NCBI RefSeq assembly: GCF_963677005.1
Contig: NZ_OY781616.1
Span: forward strand, 3,357,001-3,421,000
Source of the DNA: Maridesulfovibrio sp.
GTDB taxonomy: Bacteria > Desulfobacterota > Desulfovibrionia > Desulfovibrionales > Desulfovibrionaceae
Direction of reading: 5' to 3'
Length of the DNA stretch: 64,000 nucleotides
Under the pieces are notes generated by a model. It saw nothing but the letters and a program-made list of their open reading frames with translations. It searched no databases and was not told where the DNA came from. The position numbers were made by a program, and so were the translations under genes. This document shows positions 41,144 to 49,704 of the stretch, one piece after another (the first letter of the stretch is position 1; the number at the start of each line of letters is the position of its first letter).

Positions 41144-42547
41144 ATGCAAATGCCTGACAGCGATTACCGCTCCGGCGGTACTTTTGTAAAGATGTTCGTC
41201 AGGTACACGTTTTTTTCAAACCAGTCCGTGAGGTTTTTCGTGATTGACACTGCGCAGAGCATACGGTTACAGCTTCCCGCCCGTATTGCCTGGGCCGGTC
41301 TTGTACAGGCTGCGGCCGAGCAGGCCGGGAATGCTTTCGGGCTGGATAGTGCCAAGACTCTGCGGCTTGTTCATTGCGCTGAAGAACTGCTGCTGTTTCT
41401 TGCCGCTGCCGAAGTCGACGAAACCGAAATGACTGTACGGCAGATTTCCACCGGAGTTGAAATAGGCTTCCTTTTTGTCTCGGCAGGTGTTGATCTTTCG
41501 GCCTTGAATCTTGTTTCATCACCCGATACCAAAGGGAATGAAGAGGATTGGACATCCTTACCGCTGCTGCTGGCCGCGCGAATGTCCGATGGCTTCCGCG
41601 TGGGGCTTGAAGGAAGGCGTATGGAAATAATCCTTCAGGTGGACAAGGTTTACCCTGAGCCGGAGCCTTTCCCGGTGGACAAGGTCCGGGTGCAGGGACA
41701 GCCGGTGTTTACCGGAGATGTGGAAGCCGGAGTGCTGCTGGAAGCGTGCAGCTTCATAGCCGGGTTGTATGCGGAGTGCGTGGTTCCCGAGTGGTGCAGC
41801 AGTCCGGGCAGAGCAGCGGATATGATCCGGGCAGGAGAACTGGTTGCCATGGAAGCCCGTGATGCTGCCGGGCGTCTGTGCGGGATTATTTTCTGGAAAA
41901 AGCGTTCCGATCAGAGCATAACATTTTTCGGCCCTTATGATTTTTCAGTGGACGGCTCCGTTGCCGCGGAGTTGGTCAATGCCATGCTGCGGGCCGTGGG
42001 CAGAACCAAGGCCCGGAATGTGTTCAGCAGTCTGGCAACAAGGTCTCTGGCTGAGCAGGGATTTGAGAAGCTTGCAGAATTCCCTTTCTCTTTCGAGAAG
42101 TATGCTCCTCCGGTGATGCATTCAGTCTGGGGAAGGATGCTTCAGGAGGATTTCGGTGCAACGTCATGGACACACGAGGGTTTTACTGATTTTCTGCGCA
42201 GTCGGTATGATGAACTGGAACTGCTGCGCGACCTGCGTCCGGCTGAAGAGATAGGGGAGGCCGTTCAGAAGAGTTCGGTTCTGGGTGCGCGTCTCAGCCC
42301 CCGTCTCAGTGAGGTTTTTCTTTACCCGGAATTGAACGGCGCAGACATAGGTGAAAATATCGCCCGGCATGTCTCCTCCCTTGTCGGTGCCGGTTACCGG
42401 AATATTTTTTTCGAAATAGACCTGTCCAAGAGATGGCACGCCGCCATGGGCGGACATCTGCTCCGGAGCGGGTTCCGGCCGGAACTTATGCTGCCGCACG
42501 GCGGGCTGTCCGATACGCTGATTTTTCGTTATGTCGCTGAAGCTTGA
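41144..42547 (+). CDS. Protein with ATPase-like N-terminus and GNAT-like C-terminal half
   Basis: This is a 467-residue protein. Residues about 40-165 resemble the anti-sigma-factor type histidine-kinase-like ATPase fold, weakly (LRLVHCAEELLLFLA, then MSDGFRVG). Residues about 190-460 resemble two GNAT acetyltransferase-type domains, the second ending in WHAAMGGHLLRSGFRPELML. The clear acetyl-CoA loop is not obvious, so catalysis is uncertain. GGAAGG precedes ATG 41144. Its end overlaps the HisC-like gene by 17 nt. The next-but-one gene has a related GNAT half, so the two may act together. Confidence 0.6.
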   Translation: MQMPDSDYRSGGTFVKMFVRYTFFSNQSVRFFVIDTAQSIRLQLPARIAWAGLVQAAAEQAGNAFGLDSAKTLRLVHCAEELLLFLAAAEVDETEMTVRQISTGVEIGFLFVSAGVDLSALNLVSSPDTKGNEEDWTSLPLLLAARMSDGFRVGLEGRRMEIILQVDKVYPEPEPFPVDKVRVQGQPVFTGDVEAGVLLEACSFIAGLYAECVVPEWCSSPGRAADMIRAGELVAMEARDAAGRLCGIIFWKKRSDQSITFFGPYDFSVDGSVAAELVNAMLRAVGRTKARNVFSSLATRSLAEQGFEKLAEFPFSFEKYAPPVMHSVWGRMLQEDFGATSWTHEGFTDFLRSRYDELELLRDLRPAEEIGEAVQKSSVLGARLSPRLSEVFLYPELNGADIGENIARHVSSLVGAGYRNIFFEIDLSKRWHAAMGGHLLRSGFRPELMLPHGGLSDTLIFRYVAEA

Positions 42548-43640
42548 TCTCCTTCTCCCGGAACATATTCGACTTTTTGAACCATATCGCCCGAGCCCAC
42601 CGGACTCGGAGCTTATGCTGCGCTATGGACTCGACCGCCTGCACAGGCTGAACAACAACGAGAATTTTCTTGGGCCGTCTCCTGCCGTGCGCGAACTGCT
42701 GGCGGGGATTGATTCCGGCATGGTTCCGGTCTATCCCCACGGCGACAGCAAGGTCCTGCGGGAGACCCTTTCTCAGGTTCTCGGACCGGACAGCAGCCGG
42801 TTTCTGGTCGGTAACGGGTCGTGCGAACTTATTTCGAGCGTTGTAAAAGCCTTCTGCGAACCGGGTGACAACATCATTACCGCGGACAAGACCTTTGCGG
42901 TCTATGAATGGGTCGCGGAGTTCTCCGGAATTGAAGCGCGTCTGATCCAACTGGACGAAAATCATGGCTTTGATCCGGATGCCATGCTGGCCGCAATGGA
43001 CTACCGAACAAAGATTCTTTTTGTCTGCAATCCCAACAATCCTACCGGAAGCTACTGGGACGAAAGTACCATGCGCCGTTTTCTGGACGCGGTGGACGGC
43101 CGGTGCATCGTGGTGGCAGACGAAGCCTATTTTGAATATGTGGAGCAGCCCGATTACCCGGACTGTATCCGTCTGCTGGACGAGTATCCGAATCTGGTGG
43201 TTTTCCGTACTTTTTCAAAGATGTACGCTTTGGCTGCGTTGCGTGTGGGCTATCTTTGCGCCGGAGAGGAAGTGACCGATGTCATCAGCCGCGCACACGT
43301 GGCCTATTCCGTGAACACTCTTGCCCAGATGGCCGCACGCGCCGCGCTGCTGGATCAGTCTTCTTTCATGGAAGATACCAGGCAGATGGTGCGCACGGGC
43401 CGCGAAATAATCCGCAGAACCTGCTCTGAGCTCGGTTTCGAACATGTTATCGGCGAGGGAAATTATGCCATGATCAGGACGCCGATCTCGGACACTCTGC
43501 TGCAGCGAAAGCTACTGCGTTGCGGTTTTCTTGTGCGCACCATGACGGGGTTCCGCTTTCCGAACTGGATTCGTGTCAGCCTTGTGCAACAGCCGGTGCT
43601 GGAAGAGTTCAGTTCTGTCCTGAAGAGTCTGTTTCTATAG
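42531..43640 (+). CDS. HisC-like aminotransferase (histidinol-phosphate type)
   Basis: This is a 369-residue PLP enzyme of fold type I. Landmarks: RLNNNENFLGPSPAV, VCNPNNPTGSYWD, VADEAYFEYV, the Schiff-base lysine in FRTFSKMYALAALRVGY, and a C-terminal WIRVS. It belongs to the HisC/threonine-phosphate decarboxylase branch. No other histidine or cobalamin gene is nearby; it sits between two GNAT-related genes, so it probably transaminates or decarboxylates a specialised substrate. Confidence 0.88.
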   Translation: MSLKLDLLLPEHIRLFEPYRPSPPDSELMLRYGLDRLHRLNNNENFLGPSPAVRELLAGIDSGMVPVYPHGDSKVLRETLSQVLGPDSSRFLVGNGSCELISSVVKAFCEPGDNIITADKTFAVYEWVAEFSGIEARLIQLDENHGFDPDAMLAAMDYRTKILFVCNPNNPTGSYWDESTMRRFLDAVDGRCIVVADEAYFEYVEQPDYPDCIRLLDEYPNLVVFRTFSKMYALAALRVGYLCAGEEVTDVISRAHVAYSVNTLAQMAARAALLDQSSFMEDTRQMVRTGREIIRRTCSELGFEHVIGEGNYAMIRTPISDTLLQRKLLRCGFLVRTMTGFRFPNWIRVSLVQQPVLEEFSSVLKSLFL

Positions 43641-43804
43641 ATTTTTATTCTGTAAATAAAACATGTTGAAGTGTTTTTTTCTCCCGACATCGCTTGTGTG
43701 CTCCGGGACTATTTTGTATCTTGCGCACGCCTTCGGTCAGGAAAATATTCCTGCCGTAGAGTAAAGCGGCCATGTTTTGGCGGCTGAGCAAATGGAGAAT
43801 GCAG

Positions 43805-44860
43805 GTGAGCGGAAGTAGAGAGCAGAATCTGGCCAGGCTGAGGGAAGAATCTTACGTTATTGAACCGGGCCGGAAATTCGAAGTGGATTATTTCAGACCG
43901 GAGGACGCGGTAGGTGTTACGCGTCTGTATCATGCCGTTTACGGCGAGATGTTCCCCGTGGATTCCGTTTATGATGCTGATGAACTGATCCGCATCAACG
44001 AGGGCGACGATATGTTTCAGGTCGTCGGGCGAACGTCCAATGGTGACGTGGTCGGTTTATACGCCCTGTTCAAATCAGCTCCCAGCAACAAGATTATGGA
44101 AGGCGGTTCCTGGATAGTTCACCCCGATTACCGGGGGACATCCCTTGGGCTGCGTCTGGTCAGCAAGATTCACAACAACCCGCCGGAGCATATCGGGCTT
44201 GAGGCGCTTTTCGGCCAAAGCGTCTGCGATTATGCTACGCCGCAGAAGCTGGTGAAGCGGTTCAACGCCAAGCCGTGTGCCTTTGAAATCGAAGCCATGC
44301 CTCCCCGTCCGGGCGATGAAGATTCATACGGCCGTATTTCACTGCTGGACAGCTTCCTGTTTCTGCACAATCACCCTGATGAGGTCTATCTGCCTGACCG
44401 CTATGATTCCCAGCTTCGCGATCTCTATGAATTTACCGGACTTGATCGGAAACTTCAGCGGGACCAGGACGCAGAGAAAGCCGCTGCAGCCGACGGGGAA
44501 ACCGCGCTTTCAACCAATGCTTTCGATGGCGTAGGGCTGTTAAAGGTTGAGGTGGAGACCGTGGGGCGGGACTTTGCCGAAAGTCTTGCGGAGGTGCTGC
44601 GGGAGCACGGGGACATGTCCGCGTATCATCTTTTTATTCCCCTGTGGCGGCCCGGTTCTTCGATGGTTGTAGAGGCCGCCCGCAGGGAAGGTTTTTTCTT
44701 CGGCGGACTGCTGCCCCTGTGGTTCGACAGGGATGCCTTGCTCCTTCAGAAACTGGCCGAAACCCCGGATTTCAGCAAACCATGCCTCTATCTGGATGGA
44801 AGCCGGGAGTTGCTGGATATGGTCGAAGCCGACTGGAAAACGGTGCAGTACGGAGACTGA
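43805..44860 (+). CDS. GNAT-family acetyltransferase, two-domain
   Basis: This is a protein of about 351 residues. GTG 43805 is chosen because GGAG lies 7 nt upstream; ATG starts at 43772 and 43799 are also possible. Residues about 20-130 form a GNAT domain with IVHPDYRGTSLGLRLV, the acetyl-CoA binding motif A (R-G-x-x-L-G). A second, divergent half follows residue 240 (FAESLAEVLREHGD, FIPLWRPGSSMVVEAA), similar in layout to the C-terminal half of the 41144 protein. The gene ends 9 nt from the convergent permease gene. Confidence 0.8.
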   Translation: MSGSREQNLARLREESYVIEPGRKFEVDYFRPEDAVGVTRLYHAVYGEMFPVDSVYDADELIRINEGDDMFQVVGRTSNGDVVGLYALFKSAPSNKIMEGGSWIVHPDYRGTSLGLRLVSKIHNNPPEHIGLEALFGQSVCDYATPQKLVKRFNAKPCAFEIEAMPPRPGDEDSYGRISLLDSFLFLHNHPDEVYLPDRYDSQLRDLYEFTGLDRKLQRDQDAEKAAAADGETALSTNAFDGVGLLKVEVETVGRDFAESLAEVLREHGDMSAYHLFIPLWRPGSSMVVEAARREGFFFGGLLPLWFDRDALLLQKLAETPDFSKPCLYLDGSRELLDMVEADWKTVQYGD

Positions 44861-44869
44861 TTGTCCGTC

Positions 44870-46108
44870 CTATTTCCCAAGCAGAGCGAACAATGGCGAC
44901 AGTACCAGCAGAATTCCTGTCAAAACGATCAGCCACGGCTGCAGCCCCCGGTATTTGGCAAGATCATCCACCTTGTAGACAAGCAGAACAGGGATAAAAC
45001 ATCCTATGACGGCGAAAATCGGGCTGCATATGCTGGTGAAGTAAAGAATCGGAAAATCGACTATTGTCGCGGTCCAGCCTAGCAGCACAATAAGACCCAC
45101 CACACCGGCTGAAAGTCTGGCCATGTTGACCGTTTCCTTGGGCCTGTCACTGGCGAAGAGGTTGAAGTATAGTCCGATGCAGGCTTCATGCAGTCCGAGC
45201 AGAACTCCGAAAAATGATGTGGTGACGGCGCAGATATCTATCGTCACTCCCAGAGCCGGAATAAAGGTTCCCGGTATGACCTTGGCCATAATTGCCAGAA
45301 AAGACGTGTTGGCCACAAAAGCGTTGTAGGCATCCTGATGTGTTATGGACATGGTGCACGAAAAGGCGAAGAAAAAAACTACTCCGGCCAGAATCAGAAA
45401 GGCGCGGTTCATGATCTGAAAGGCCTTTTTCCTGGCAACATTGATATCCTTGTATTCGGACCGCACGTAGACAACCATCGGACTCAGCGACTGCAAAAAC
45501 AGGATCGAAGTCATGGCGAAGGGCAGCGTCACAATGGTCTGGCACAGCATGTTACCGATTGATGATATATCCTTTATGTTTTCCACACTCCATTGAGGAA
45601 TGATCATCACGCCGAGGGTGACCAATGATAAAAGGATGACGACGATCAGCACCTTGGAGAGATGGAAGAGCAGGTTTTTGCTTGCAAAAGCCAGAAAAAC
45701 CAGAAAGCTGATCAGAATAAGGGCATAGAGGTGGTTTGCGGAGAGCAGTCCTTTGGTCAGACCTGCGGCCTGAATATATGAAGCGCTGTCGTTTGTAACC
45801 GTTTCACTGTACACGCAGAGCCAGATCAGAAGCATCACGAAATAGATGATGCCCAGTGTCGCCCCCAGCTTGCTGCCGAGATATTCGCTGATGGTTGTCG
45901 GGTAATCCGATGCATCCCGTGATTCAATCAATGTATTGATATACATGTGCTGGAACAGATACAGGGCCGGATAGGCAATTATTATGGCCAGCAGAAAGGT
46001 CCACAGACCTACCAGCCCGGCCTGAATGGGCAGGAATACGATTCCCGCCCCGATGCCCATGCCTATGTTGACAGCCACCCATCCCCAATCTCTGGAATTC
46101 ATTTTCAT
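44870..46108 (-). CDS. cyuP: Amino acid permease, HAAAP family, probable cysteine/serine permease
   Basis: This is a 412-residue protein with eleven hydrophobic segments of the hydroxy/aromatic amino acid permease family (GMGIGAGIVFLPIQAGLVG, ASDYPTTISEYLG). ATG 46108 is chosen because AAGGTG lies about 9 nt upstream; the frame runs on to 46144. It lies 104 nt downstream of a cysteine desulfidase-like gene on the same strand. In E. coli the equivalent pair is CyuP/CyuA (YhaO/YhaM), used for anaerobic cysteine uptake and degradation. Substrate is inferred from this pairing. Confidence 0.8.
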   Translation of the reverse strand: MKMNSRDWGWVAVNIGMGIGAGIVFLPIQAGLVGLWTFLLAIIIAYPALYLFQHMYINTLIESRDASDYPTTISEYLGSKLGATLGIIYFVMLLIWLCVYSETVTNDSASYIQAAGLTKGLLSANHLYALILISFLVFLAFASKNLLFHLSKVLIVVILLSLVTLGVMIIPQWSVENIKDISSIGNMLCQTIVTLPFAMTSILFLQSLSPMVVYVRSEYKDINVARKKAFQIMNRAFLILAGVVFFFAFSCTMSITHQDAYNAFVANTSFLAIMAKVIPGTFIPALGVTIDICAVTTSFFGVLLGLHEACIGLYFNLFASDRPKETVNMARLSAGVVGLIVLLGWTATIVDFPILYFTSICSPIFAVIGCFIPVLLVYKVDDLAKYRGLQPWLIVLTGILLVLSPLFALLGK

Positions 46109-46212
46109 CTGCGCACACCTTTTCAGTTTGTTCGAATTGTTCAATCACTTCAGAAGCGCCGGAACGTCTTTTCCGGACGCCGGACAGTATAAGGCCGTGA
46201 TGGTGCTGCGGA

Positions 46213-47505
46213 TCAGGAGGTCATGATTTTCAGGATGACTTCGTCGGTCTGCTTCATTCCGGAACTTGCCAGTTCGCCGATATTGCGGATGGTGGCTTCC
46301 ACATCGCTGCCGACAATCCCGTCCCCGCCGTGCAGATCCTTGTGGTAGGAAGCCAGAGTGGCGGAATCGAACGCAGCGTAAATGCCGGTTGCTATTTTCA
46401 TGGCGCAGGACGGCTTTGCTCCGTCACAGATTACCCCGGAAATATTCCCAAGCGTGTTGATTATGGCGTGGGCCACGGTCGCATAGTCCTCGCCCAGCAG
46501 AAAGGTGATGGCACCGCTGACTCCTGCTGCGGCGCACATGGCTCCGCAGTAGGCCGAGAGTCTCCCGACCTGAGTCTTGATGTGCACGGTGCAGAGGTGG
46601 GACAGAAAGAGTGCGCGGATCAGCTGTTCGTCAGAGAAATTTTTCATCCGGGCATACTTTATTACAGGCAGTGAGGCGGTCATGCCCTGATTGCCGCTTC
46701 CGCTGGTGGTCATAACCGGCAGGGGGCATCCGCTCATGCGGGCATCGCTTCCTGCTGCTGCGTAACTGGCGCAGCGGTTTCTGATATCATCGCCATAAAT
46801 TCCCTGCTCGATATTCTTGACGATGCTGCTGCCTATGTTCACTCCGTAGGTGTTCTGCAGACCTTCATCCGCAATGGTGGTGTTCAACTCTATCACCTGT
46901 TCGAACAGCGGGCGGATAAGTTCAAGGTCAATGCTCTTGGCCAGATCATAAATCAGCCTGACCGACAGGATGGAGCGATCTTCCTGCGTGGTGTTGAAAT
47001 TTTCCGGGCTGAATCCGTGGTCGAGAAGTACGCGTCCGTCCTTGACCACCCTGGTCAGGTTGGTGTGCAGGTATTGAACTTCCACCAGGGCGCTTTTGTC
47101 CCCGGAAAAGGCTTCTACGCGTACATAGAGTTTGACCGGTGTCTTTTCATGTACGGTTTCAATAGAGACCTTTTTCAGATATTCCCTGACCTCCACCATG
47201 TCCTGCTCGGTCACTTCGCTTATGACCATCAGATCCTTTTTGCAGTCTCCGGCCACAATGCCCATGGCCGCAGCGGTTTCAATGCCTATCATGCCCCCGC
47301 TGTTGGGAACAACAACACTTTTCACGTTCTTGATTATGTTTCCTGAAACAAAAATCTTTATTCGTTCAGGGAGTTCTCCCAGCACTTCTCTGGCCTTGGC
47401 GGCAACCAGAGCAATGGCGATTGGTTCCGTGCATCCTTGAGCGGGAACTATCTCTTCGCGCAGAATTTCCAATACTTTTGTGATCGTATTCTTATCGGTA
47501 GGCAT
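46213..47505 (-). CDS. cyuA: L-cysteine desulfidase (CyuA/YhaM, UPF0597 family)
   Basis: This is a 430-residue protein. ATG 47505 is taken over the adjacent ATG 47508 because of spacing from GGGAG. Cys25 in PAQGCTEPIA is the position of the catalytic cysteine known in archaeal CdsB-type desulfidase; further cysteines (RMSGCPLP, KPSCAMKI) fit a 4Fe-4S cluster. The family splits L-cysteine to pyruvate, ammonia and sulfide (some act as serine dehydratase). It forms a two-gene operon with the permease. Confidence 0.85.
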   Translation of the reverse strand: MPTDKNTITKVLEILREEIVPAQGCTEPIAIALVAAKAREVLGELPERIKIFVSGNIIKNVKSVVVPNSGGMIGIETAAAMGIVAGDCKKDLMVISEVTEQDMVEVREYLKKVSIETVHEKTPVKLYVRVEAFSGDKSALVEVQYLHTNLTRVVKDGRVLLDHGFSPENFNTTQEDRSILSVRLIYDLAKSIDLELIRPLFEQVIELNTTIADEGLQNTYGVNIGSSIVKNIEQGIYGDDIRNRCASYAAAGSDARMSGCPLPVMTTSGSGNQGMTASLPVIKYARMKNFSDEQLIRALFLSHLCTVHIKTQVGRLSAYCGAMCAAAGVSGAITFLLGEDYATVAHAIINTLGNISGVICDGAKPSCAMKIATGIYAAFDSATLASYHKDLHGGDGIVGSDVEATIRNIGELASSGMKQTDEVILKIMTS

Positions 47506-47690
47506 CATTTTCTCCCTGAGTATTTCGTGTTGTTTTGGGCACTTTGCACTTAACGGGTATTCTTCTATCAACTCATAAAAATCGAGAATTTGTATCGTGA
47601 TCTTAAACTGAAACTAAATATCTTGTTCCGATAGATTGAGCAAGTATAAGCCCTTAGTAACTTCATTCATTGGATCAAAAAAGTGCAGTC

Positions 47691-47707
47691 TGAAAAATAA
47701 TTTTTCA
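47691..47707. promoter_or_regulatory. 17-bp palindrome upstream of the cyuAP-like operon
   Basis: TGAAAAATAATTTTTCA is a perfect palindrome about 185 bp upstream of cyuA and 205 bp upstream of the divergent transporter gene, a candidate operator for an unknown regulator (not encoded next to it). Confidence 0.45.
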
Positions 47708-47839
47708 CAGTTCTCGCCCGCTCGGTCAGATAATCCATGTGTTTTAATTTATGGCGAAGTCTGTGTTGAAAATATAAAACAATAATTACAGTATGTTCTG
47801 TTTTAAAAAATTGATATTTATTTTGCCTCCCAATATTAC

Positions 47840-47900
47840 TTGACAATCAAATTAAATTTGAGCAGGAATGTTTGAAAGGCATTTAGTTTGAAATACAAAC
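47840..47900 (+). promoter_or_regulatory. Probable MarR operator region before the metal transporter
   Basis: TTGACA at 47840-47845 is followed by the perfect 15-bp palindrome TCAAATTAAATTTGA (47847-47861), and then GTTTG-N5-CAAAC (47886-47900). They precede the His-rich transporter gene, whose partner gene encodes a MarR protein. MarR proteins bind such AT-rich palindromes, so autoregulation is likely. Confidence 0.5.
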
Positions 47901-47912
47901 AAAGAGGTTCAT

Positions 47913-48686
47913 ATGGAATTCGATTCAATATTTCGGGTGGCATTGCAATCCAGCCTGTTTCTGGGACTGATCCACGGCATAAATCCTTGCGGACACTCAT
48001 GGCTGGTGCTGGCTCCGTTTGTGTGCGGCGAGCAAAACGGAAAACGTGTTTTTTCGCTGACCACAGCTTTTATCTCCGGCACAACTCTGGCCTGTCTGAT
48101 TATAGGGCTGACTCTCGGCTCGGTCTCATTGACCATTCCGAAGTCGTTTACCAGCATTGTAGACATGGCGATGCTGGTAATTCTGGTTCTGCTGGGGGCA
48201 ATTCTGATTGTAAAACCGGAGATTCTTCACAGTCATGACCACGATCATGAGCACGGGCACGACCATGAGCACGGCCATGGGCATACACACAGCCACGACC
48301 ATTGCCATGAACATGACCATCATGAACATGAGCACGGAGAATGCTGCGCATGCTCCGGTCATGGGGAGGGTGAGCATAGAGGTTTGCGCAGTGTGACTTT
48401 GTGGGGACTTTTCTCCATCGGTTTCGTAAATATGATAGTTCCCTGCCCGACAGTGGCGATAATGTATTCGTATGCCATCAATTCCGGTAGCATAGCCAAG
48501 GGGACAGCCGTATTCGCCGCCTATGCTCTGGGAACCGCAGTTGTCCTTTCCATGGTTATTTATGCTATTTATCGGGCAGCATCGTTTATGCGGACTTTGG
48601 AAAAGAGTTGGATCGAACCTCTGGTCATGCGTACCGCCGGGATGCTGACCATATGTTTTGCCGTATACAGTTATGCTTCCATATAA
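47913..48686 (+). CDS. His-rich metal transporter (NicO/UreH-like membrane protein)
   Basis: This is a 257-residue protein with about six hydrophobic segments. Residue stretch LIHGINPCGHSWLVLAPF resembles the NicO/UreH/DsbD-type TM1. The central loop (residues about 106-155) is packed with some twenty histidines alternating with Asp, Glu and Gly, ending in ECCACSGHGEGEH, a strong metal-binding loop as in nickel/cobalt efflux proteins. A second conserved NMIVPCPTVAIM follows. The MarR gene downstream and palindromes upstream suggest metal-responsive control. Confidence 0.8.
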   Translation: MEFDSIFRVALQSSLFLGLIHGINPCGHSWLVLAPFVCGEQNGKRVFSLTTAFISGTTLACLIIGLTLGSVSLTIPKSFTSIVDMAMLVILVLLGAILIVKPEILHSHDHDHEHGHDHEHGHGHTHSHDHCHEHDHHEHEHGECCACSGHGEGEHRGLRSVTLWGLFSIGFVNMIVPCPTVAIMYSYAINSGSIAKGTAVFAAYALGTAVVLSMVIYAIYRAASFMRTLEKSWIEPLVMRTAGMLTICFAVYSYASI

Positions 48687-48707
48687 TTGCGGAGAGGAGG
48701 AGTCGCC

Positions 48708-49118
48708 ATGCTGAATAAGCTCAACCATGCGGTAATTGAATTTTATGAAAAACTGTCATCCTGGGAGCATGATGTGGTCAGGGAAAAAGGGTTGACCCTG
48801 CCCCAGATGCATACGCTTGAGGTGCTTGGAATTCATCAGGCCATGCGCATGAAGGAACTGGCCGGGCATATGGGCATCACGACCGGAACCCTTACCGTGC
48901 TTGCGGACAGGCTGGAGGAGAAGGGCTACATCTGCCGCAAACCGCACAGTACGGACCGCAGGTCAATCATTGTGGAACTGACTGATTCCGGTCTTGAAAT
49001 GTTTCATGAGCATGACCGGCTTCACCTGCGGCTCATAGAAGAACTGACCGCGGATTTTTCGGAGCAGGAAAGAAATCTGCTTCTCGATTGCATTGAAAAA
49101 ATGAACGGGTCTTTTTAA
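48708..49118 (+). CDS. MarR-family transcriptional regulator
   Basis: This is a 136-residue protein starting at ATG 48708 behind GGAGGAG. The winged helix is clear: MRMKELAGHMGITTGTLTVL as the recognition helix region, then DRLEEKGYICRK and the wing STDRRSIIVELTDSG. It lies 21 nt after the His-rich transporter gene, so it is a likely regulator of that operon. Confidence 0.92.
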   Translation: MLNKLNHAVIEFYEKLSSWEHDVVREKGLTLPQMHTLEVLGIHQAMRMKELAGHMGITTGTLTVLADRLEEKGYICRKPHSTDRRSIIVELTDSGLEMFHEHDRLHLRLIEELTADFSEQERNLLLDCIEKMNGSF

Positions 49119-49299
49119 AAAATACGGATCTGTTTTTCCGTCTTTGCAGCCGTTTTTTTGAATGATAATCCCGTCCAAACAAATGGTTATGCGGTTATGA
49201 ACAAAGAAGTGACAACTGTGGATAATTGTTGTTCATCACGTATCAGCCCAACTGAAACAAGGGCTGGCGGGGTTAGTTCGTGAAAAAGTCTAGAAGGGG

Positions 49300-49327
49300 T
49301 TGACCGCAGGAAAATGTCTGGTAGACT
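49300..49327 (+). promoter_or_regulatory. Probable promoter of the riboswitch-nrdD transcript
   Basis: TTGACC (49300-49305) and TAGACT (49322-49327) are separated by 16 nt. Transcription would start just before the riboswitch aptamer. Confidence 0.45.
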
Positions 49328-49340
49328 ACTTCCGGTAGTC

Positions 49341-49475
49341 AGCACTTCAGGTGATCCGTCAGAACTTAAAGAAGTCGAAACGGATCATACGGGAACCCGG
49401 TTTGAATCCGGGGCGGTTCTGCCGCTGTGAGCGAAGCACTCTTGCTGAGCGAGCCAGTCGACCGACCTGAAGCAT
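49341..49475 (+). ncRNA. Cobalamin (B12) riboswitch
   Basis: The outer stem CTTCAGGT (49345-49352) pairs with ACCTGAAG (49465-49472). Inside are the B12-box-like features: GGGAACCCGGTTTGAATCCG, GCGGTTCTGCCGCTGTGA and GAGCCAGTCGACC, in the canonical order. The following 230 nt hold hairpins (ACCTGCC/GGCAGGT at 49476-49496; GGATGTC/GACATC) and a possible stem GCACAC near 49586 with GTGTGC near 49675, close to the nrdD start, which may form the expression platform. Low B12 would turn on the B12-independent reductase. Confidence 0.85.
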
Positions 49476-49704
49476 ACCTGCCATTCTGCGGCAGGTAAGT
49501 TCAAACAGACCGGATGTCCGTGTTTCTGACATCATTCCGGTTTCAAAAGTCCTGCGGGATGAGCCTTCCGGGCCGCCCGCGCCTTAAGCACACACCATAT
49601 CGGACAGGACTGGTCCATCCTGCGCAGATTCTGCGCCGGGAAACAACTCGCCTTCGCAGGCGTGTTGAAGGTAGTGTGCGGACAACATTTTAGCAGGTAG
49701 TTTA

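Noticed and set aside
42531..43640. Part of a histidine biosynthesis operon
   Set aside because: No other his gene is nearby and the flanking genes are GNAT-related; only the family name is HisC-like.
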